Part shown: piece by piece, positions 58,666 to 64,000 of the stretch
How the letters are laid out: each line of letters starts with the position of its first letter
How positions within the stretch are numbered: the first letter of the stretch is position 1
DNA from: Eleusine coracana subsp. coracana
Lineage: Eukaryota; Streptophyta; Magnoliopsida; Poales; Poaceae
Reading direction: 5' to 3'
NCBI GenBank assembly: GCA_032690845.1
Contig: CM064421.1
Span: 41,096,963 to 41,160,962, forward strand
DNA length: 64,000 nt
Program-made: the position numbers and the translations under genes
Notes under the pieces: model-generated
Database searches by the model: none
What the model saw: the letters and a program-made list of their open reading frames with translations, nothing else
Told to the model about the DNA's origin: nothing

Positions 58666-59343
58666 CGTTCTAATCGAGCCGGCGCGATTCGCCCCCTTCC
58701 CCTCCCCCCCCCCCCCCCCCCCCCCCCCCCCGCGCCGAGGGGCTCTCAGACGCGAGCACTGCTCGGGAAGATGGGGAAGAAAGAAGGAGAAAGCTGTCGG
58801 TGGGGAAGGAAAGAAAGAAAGAAAGAAAAGAAGAGAAGTGGCGGCCGGGAGGAGGAAGAAAGAAAGAGAGTGAGGAGGAAGTGAGAGAAAATTAGGGTTT
58901 CAACCCTATTTATACTCTTTACAAGGAAGACCGGCCGAGCTCAATTTTTGGGCCGGGTTTTGGCCCATTAAAAGCCCGATCAACGAAAAATATCTGGAAA
59001 TTTTGCAAAGAAGTTCTCACAATTTTGGGATTTTCTTTTTTTTTTTACAGAAACAGACCCAATTTTTGTATAAGGCCCCTGGAAATTATAAAAATTACCA
59101 AAAAATCACAGAAAAAATAGAAATTTCACGGGAATATGTTATTTTGCATATAACACCCTGGATTTTTCTAGATTTATACCAAGATGGACTATAGTCCTTA
59201 TATTATTCCATTTTCATGGTTTATTAGTTATTTTTATGCAGAAATACCAATAAAAATAACTTAAATATACAGTTTTTGTTATACCACTTTACTTATGCCC
59301 CCTATTACTTGGAGATATTATTTGCATATACATGAAGTAATTT
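58666..59343 (+). other. Copy B leader, with 28-base C run
   Basis: Untranslated leader between LTR and gag. It contains a 28-base C run (58704-58731), a GAAA-rich purine stretch (58770-58880) and the conserved GGGCCGGG..GGCCCATTA and TTTTGCATATAACACCCTGG boxes shared with copy A. Confidence 0.7.
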
Positions 59344-60398
59344 TTGCACCATGACATCATGCAGATGTCTGACCTTGTGAAGAGAGAATTTGATGTGTTT
59401 ACCCCTTATGGAAGTAACTACCTGTCATGGGCTCTTGATGCTAAAATTTTCCTTAGTGAAAAAAATCTCTTGAAGATAATTATGCCCAAAAATGGAGAAC
59501 CTGCTGCAACAGCAGTGGAGCAAGCTCAGTCCCTGCATTTACTGAGGCATCATTTATGTACTACATTGAAAAATGAGTATATGACCGAAAGGAATCCAAA
59601 GGCCTTATGGGACTCACTACGTAATTACTTTGAGCAAATTAAAGCAGTCTTACTTCCTAAAGTGGAGCGTGAATGGCAACATCTACGTTTTGAATACTAC
59701 AAGACTGTGGAAGAATATAATACCAAACTTTATAGTATTGTATCATGCATGAAGCTATGTGGTAAAAATCTTGAAGATAAAGACCTCATCCACAAGACCT
59801 TATCTACCTTTCACCCTAAGCTCACTCATGTGAGCCGTCAGTACAAGAAGGACAAATATAACTCTTATGTCGCCCTGAACAATGCATTGCAGCAAGATCA
59901 GGGGGAGGATGAATTGATCAAGCAGAAGCATTTGTCTCGTCCTACTAGCTCCATGGCACCGCAAGAAGCAAATGCCACGTCATTCAAGAAGAATAACAAC
60001 AAGGGTAAAGGAGCTTCGAAGGCACCACCGAAGGCGCAAAACAATCCTAACAAGTTTAAGAAGAACTATAAAGGAAAGTCAAGAAGACACTTTCAAGGGG
60101 AGAATATGAGAAACAGGACCAGAAATATTACAGATGTGGCATGAATGGACATTGGTCCAAAATTTGTCGCACGCCTAAGCACGTTGTTGACATATACCAA
60201 AAACTCAGGAAGAAGCTTGCGGAGCATGAAGCCAACTATGTTGAAGCTCCACAACCCAAAAAAGACATCACAAAGATGGATTCTGGTACATTAGACAAAG
60301 CTCAAGGTCATGGAGAACCAAGCAAGGCCTCTGATATTCAATTTGATGACGGCCTGATGGCAGAGGATGAGGAGGACCTGCATGGAGATTCCCACTAG
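59344..60398 (+). pseudogene. Copy B copia gag, one frameshift
   Basis: The first frame (59344-60144) carries a UBN2-type Gag: MSDLVKREFDVFTPYGSNYL, LRHHLCTTLKNEYMTERNP, TVEEYNTKLYSIVSCMKLCG. Near 60090 the frame shifts, and the second frame (60141-60398 and slightly upstream) carries the zinc knuckle RCGMNGHWSKIC and an acidic end. The knuckle has Tyr in place of its first Cys, as in copy A. Active Gag is therefore not made. Confidence 0.85.
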
Positions 60399-60522
60399 TC
60401 TCGTAGACTACTTAGAATCAAGAGTTCTCCATTAGAATTAAGCATTAGTAATAGAGGTGCATTAAGTTTTTAGTGGTGTAATCTCATGAAGAAAAAAGAC
60501 ATTTTCTCATTAATATATCATA

Positions 60523-61200
60523 TTGGTGTGGAAATTGTTTATATTATTATTTCTGTTGATTATACATTATTATTGTATTAATTACAGAATCGTGGAGTAT
60601 ATGACTATTCAAGAGGGGCTCTGTCTCGTAGACAGTGGCACTACTGCTACTGTTCTAAGGGACACTAGTTATTTTCAAACACTTCAAAAGTATAATGGAG
60701 ATATAACTACTGTCATTGGCAATGACACTAGGATTGTTGGCACATGCAGGGCCACAATCGTCCTACCGAATGGTACGCGGCTAGTAATCCATGAAGCATT
60801 ACTTTATCCCGAGTCTACTCGGACATTGTTAAGCTTCAAAGACATCCATGCAAATGGATTTCACGTATAAACCAATGATGATAAAGGCGAAGAATGTCTT
60901 ATTATGACCAAGAAAGATGAAGAGCACAAGACTGTCATCGAAAGTTTTCCAACCATTAAAGAAAGCATGTACTACACTTATGTTAAATCACACAAAGACT
61001 TTGCTGCGTTCAAGACCGTATTTAGCAACCAAGAAGCCTATCGAACATGGCACGATAGAATTGGTCATCTTAGCTTTAATATGATGCAAAGAATCACGAA
61101 GAATTCAAATAGTCACAACTTGAAGACAAAAGATTTCTCAAATCAAGAAGATTTTTTGTGCATTGCATATGCAAAAGGGAAGCTCATCACTCGACCCTGA
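60523..61200 (+). pseudogene. Copy B protease and pre-integrase region
   Basis: An aspartic protease with intact DSG (LCLVDSGTTATVLRDTSYF) is followed by a stop (TAA at 60868-60870), then a pre-integrase domain (YRTWHDRIGHLSFNMMQRI) ending in CIAYAKGKLITRP. Active members usually have CxxC spacing here; the first Cys of that pair is present, the second is Tyr or Ala. Confidence 0.75.
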
Positions 61201-62027
61201 AAGCTCAAGATTCAAGCAGAATCGATGGCATTCCTTGAACAAATTCAAGGAGACATATGTGGACCGATTAAACCCATGTTAGGACCTTTTCGGTACTTCA
61301 TGGTGTTCATTGATGCTTACTCGAAGTAGAGTCATGTATGTTTATTGTCTACTAGAAACCATGCGTTTGTACGATTGACAACTCAAATCATACAATTGAA
61401 AACCAATTTTCCGGATCACAGAATCCAATCCATCAGGATGGATAATGCTGGAGAATTTACTCGAAGGTGTTTAATGACTATTGTATGTGTTTGGGTATCA
61501 AAGTGGAACACTCTGTACCACACGTGCATACACAAACTGGACTTGCAGAATCATTAATTAAGAGGATCAAGTTGATAACACGACCATTATTACAGAATTG
61601 CTTATTGCCTACCTCTTCTTGGGGGCATGCAGTGTTGCACGCAGCAGCATTAATTCAAGCTAAAACTCTTAGGAGACGTCCTGCGGAGAACAAGCCTAGG
61701 CAAACTACTCAAAAGAAGAATATAAAAGGTGAAACCAAACCACACGAAGTGGTGAGCCTTGAAGAAGAAATCCCAAGTGAAAATGTGCGCACACTTAAAA
61801 CTCACGACGGGTTACCGGAAATTCCTGATCTAAACATACCTTTAAGTGATGTGGATCAAGAAAATAAAATAATAGAAGAAGTTTCAACGAATTATGTTGA
61901 GACGGGAGTAGTATACAATAGCAAGACAATAAAAGTCGACTTATATTTTGCTGACACAATTACAACACAGATTGACTTGAAATCTGAACCAAAGTCAATG
62001 AAGGAATGCAAGAAGCTTCCTGACTAG
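61201..62027 (+). pseudogene. Copy B integrase, degraded
   Basis: The integrase core is split between frames. FLEQIQGDICGPIKPMLGPF contributes the first catalytic Asp, and IQSIRMDNAGEF the second. After a frame change VEHSVPHVHTQTGLAESLIK carries the Glu. A stop lies at 61327 and another at 62025-62027. The C-terminal linker is acidic, as in other copia integrases. No functional enzyme is made. Confidence 0.75.
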
Positions 62028-62057
62028 CCAAAGTGGAAAGAAGCAATTTGTGCAGAG

Positions 62058-62987
62058 TTGAACTCGCTAAAGAAAAGAGAAGTGTTCGGGAATGTAAGCC
62101 TTACACCAAAAGGTATCTTCCCATTGGGTCACAAATGGTTATTTGTCAAGAGAAATGCTCAAAATGAAGTGACTAGATACAAGGCGAGAATCGTAGCTCA
62201 AGGTTTCACGCAGAGACCAGGAATTGACTATGAAGAAACCTACTCTCCCGTAATGGATGAAATTATTTTCCGGTATTTAATATCATTGGCAGTGAATATG
62301 AATTTGCAAACATGACTTATGGATATCGTCAGTGTATATTTGTATGGAACATTAGATACAGAAATCTATATGAAAGTTACAGAAGGAATCAAAATCCCGA
62401 ATGAAGAAGAACGCAAATTATATAGTGTCAAACTTCAGAAGTCACTATATGGTTTAAAGCAATCTGGAAGAATGTGGTATAACAAACTCAGTAACTTTTT
62501 TCTTGAAAAAGGATTCTTGAAGAATGATGATTATCTTTGTGTATTCATTAAGAAATCAGAGAAAGATTATTGCATAATCTTTGTTTATGTTAATGATTTG
62601 AATATTATTAGCACTACACAAGACGTCGAAGATGCATGTTCTTACTTAAAGTCTGAATTTGAAATGAAGGATTTAGGTAAGACTGCATATTATTTAGGCT
62701 TGCAGCTTGAGCATACCCATGAAGGGATATTATTGCATCAATCAAACTATACCAAGAAGGTATTAGAGAGATTTAATATGAAAGATGCATACCCACTCAG
62801 ATCCCCTATGGTTATGAGATCACTCAATACAGAGGAAGATCTATTTAGACCAAAGGAGAAAGGTGAGAAATTATTAGGACCTCAATATCCCTATCTTAAT
62901 GCTATTAGAGCATTGATGTACCTTACAAATGGTACGAGGTCTGATATAGCTTTTGCTGTTAATCTTGTGGCATCCCCTTCGGGATGA
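62058..62987 (+). pseudogene. Copy B reverse transcriptase, stop-containing and truncated
   Basis: RT blocks in order are VTRYKARIVAQGFTQRPGID, an in-frame TGA at 62313-62315 after NMNLQT, MDIVSVYLYGTLDTEIYMKV, KLQKSLYGLKQSGRMWYNKL and the active-site box FVYVNDLNIIS. The canonical YVDD is YVND, so the first catalytic Asp of the box is replaced. Homology stops after SDIAFAVNLVA (about 62966), and the last codons belong to the adjoining repeat. Confidence 0.85.
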
Positions 62988-64000
62988 CCAGGATCGTGTA
63001 CAGGAGAACACTTGACGAAGCGAGTTACAACAGCATATATATTCATACAAGCCCCAAATATATTACATTATGGTATAATACAACCATGTTTTTAAAAAGA
63101 CAAAGAAGAGTTCGCAGCAGAGAAATATTTATTACAACAAAGATTTAAAAACTCAACAGATGTTTGATTATTGTTCAAAATCAAGTTTGAAACTACGTCT
63201 ATCTATCTTGCTCTCAAAGACACGCCTTGGCTTCTATTCTTCCGGAGATGGGATGCGTTCCCATTGAAGAGAACCTCCCTCCGGCAGTTGACCTTCCTCT
63301 AGCATGCCTTCTGACTATTCGTAGGGGCTTGGCTCACCACCTAAGATTAAAGTAATTCGAACAAACCCTGAGTATCTAACATACTCCGCAAGGCTGACCC
63401 GTCAACGTGGCTCACTAAGACCGACACCTAGAATGCTTAGGACTTTGACTGGTGGGTTGACTCGGACTTACGAAAAATAGCATCTACTAGTGAATATCTA
63501 TTTTATATTTTAGCTCAAGATTATGTGCATTAATAATAAGGTTTATATCCTGCAACTATTGCAATCAAAATTTATCAAGCCAAACTAAATAATTTTAAAT
63601 AATCCTTCTCCTTTTCGTTACTCTTGATTATCTCCGTTCGCGCCAAGCGAACAAGCGGTACTCATTGCTGCGAGGGACAGCGATTCGAATCAATTTCTAC
63701 CAGCTGCGAGACGACATATATGCACTGCATTGGTCGGATATGACAAATTTTCCCACTAATCCCAAAAAGGTTCATCCGTTTCCAACTCCTCGAGGAATAT
63801 GGAGACCCCACTAGATACCCGTCCCAGACGTTATCTATGGGCGACCACCATTTTCCTCTTGTGAGACTTCAATCTCATTAACAGCCAGAAAAAGAAAGTT
63901 GGCTACGTCATATCACTGAGGTAGTTAGGGTACATCAGCTTACTGGATCCCATAAACCAGTATGTAGATGGTACTGTTCAATACTTGTTCATGGAGCCGC
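62967..64000. other. Unclassified repeat, probably the start of another LTR element
   Basis: Begins abruptly inside the copy B RT gene at TGTGGCATCCCCTTCGGGAT (TG near 62965). No coding frame is seen. The start with TG and its position inside another element suggest an LTR, but the other end is outside the window. The composition is mixed, with CTCCGGCA and CGCAAGGCTGACC-like boxes. I cannot name the family. Confidence 0.4.

Larger units (their letters stand above)
58424..62969 (+). mobile_element. Ty1/copia retrotransposon, copy B (same family as copy A), truncated
   Basis: The 5' LTR (58424-58665), leader (58666-59343), gag, protease, integrase and reverse transcriptase follow in copia order on the plus strand. 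The element breaks off inside RT at about 62969, where unrelated repeat sequence starts, so RNase H and the 3' LTR are not present here. It is inverted relative to copy A. It has several stops and frameshifts. Confidence 0.88.

Overview
The window is nuclear DNA of a grass (Poaceae). The evidence is intron-rich plant genes with GC-rich first exons, Ty1/copia LTR retrotransposons including a Sirevirus-type element, Stowaway-like MITEs, Au-SINE-like tails and LINE 3' ends. Everything was read by eye, with no alignment or database search. Exon borders come from GT/AG sites, reading-frame closure and family knowledge.

Layout. (1) 1-16624 is a nest of retrotransposons. An older copia element on the minus strand (copy A; its gag, protease and start of integrase lie at 1-2110, its 5' LTR at 16368-16624) was entered in its leader by a younger Sirevirus-type copia element (3235-15650, also minus strand, TSD CCCGG). 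The younger element carries gag, pol and an extra env-position frame, plus about 28 copies of a 13-bp palindrome upstream of its TATA box and in its internal spacer. Its 3' side is rearranged: a 664-bp piece of the target is duplicated between the 3' LTR and the internal region. (2) 16625-58423 is gene space with six genes: an AINTEGUMENTA-like/PLETHORA AP2 factor (+, 20648-24325), a SKIP22/Fbxo7-like F-box protein (+, 26792-28198), a bHLH factor of the BEE/CIB/HBI1 type (+, 33608-35263), a probable plastid membrane protein of unknown function (+, 35930-39464), squalene epoxidase (+, 45423-49585) and a branched-chain amino-acid aminotransferase (-, 50479-52778). Introns and spacers hold MITEs, SINE tails and LINE fragments. 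(3) 58424-62969 is a second, inverted member of the copy A family (copy B, plus strand), cut off by another repeat running to the window end.

The six host genes are not an operon or cluster. Two are developmental transcription factors, one is a ubiquitin-ligase adaptor, one acts in sterol and triterpene synthesis and one in branched-chain amino-acid metabolism. From memory, rice chromosome 3 has the aminotransferase, squalene epoxidase and an AP2 gene close together, so this looks like a conserved grass block; that needs checking. The most unusual material is in the retrotransposon nest: the promoter-proximal palindrome array, the recombinant LTR/flank duplication, and the change from TG..CA to TA..TA LTR ends between two copies of one family.
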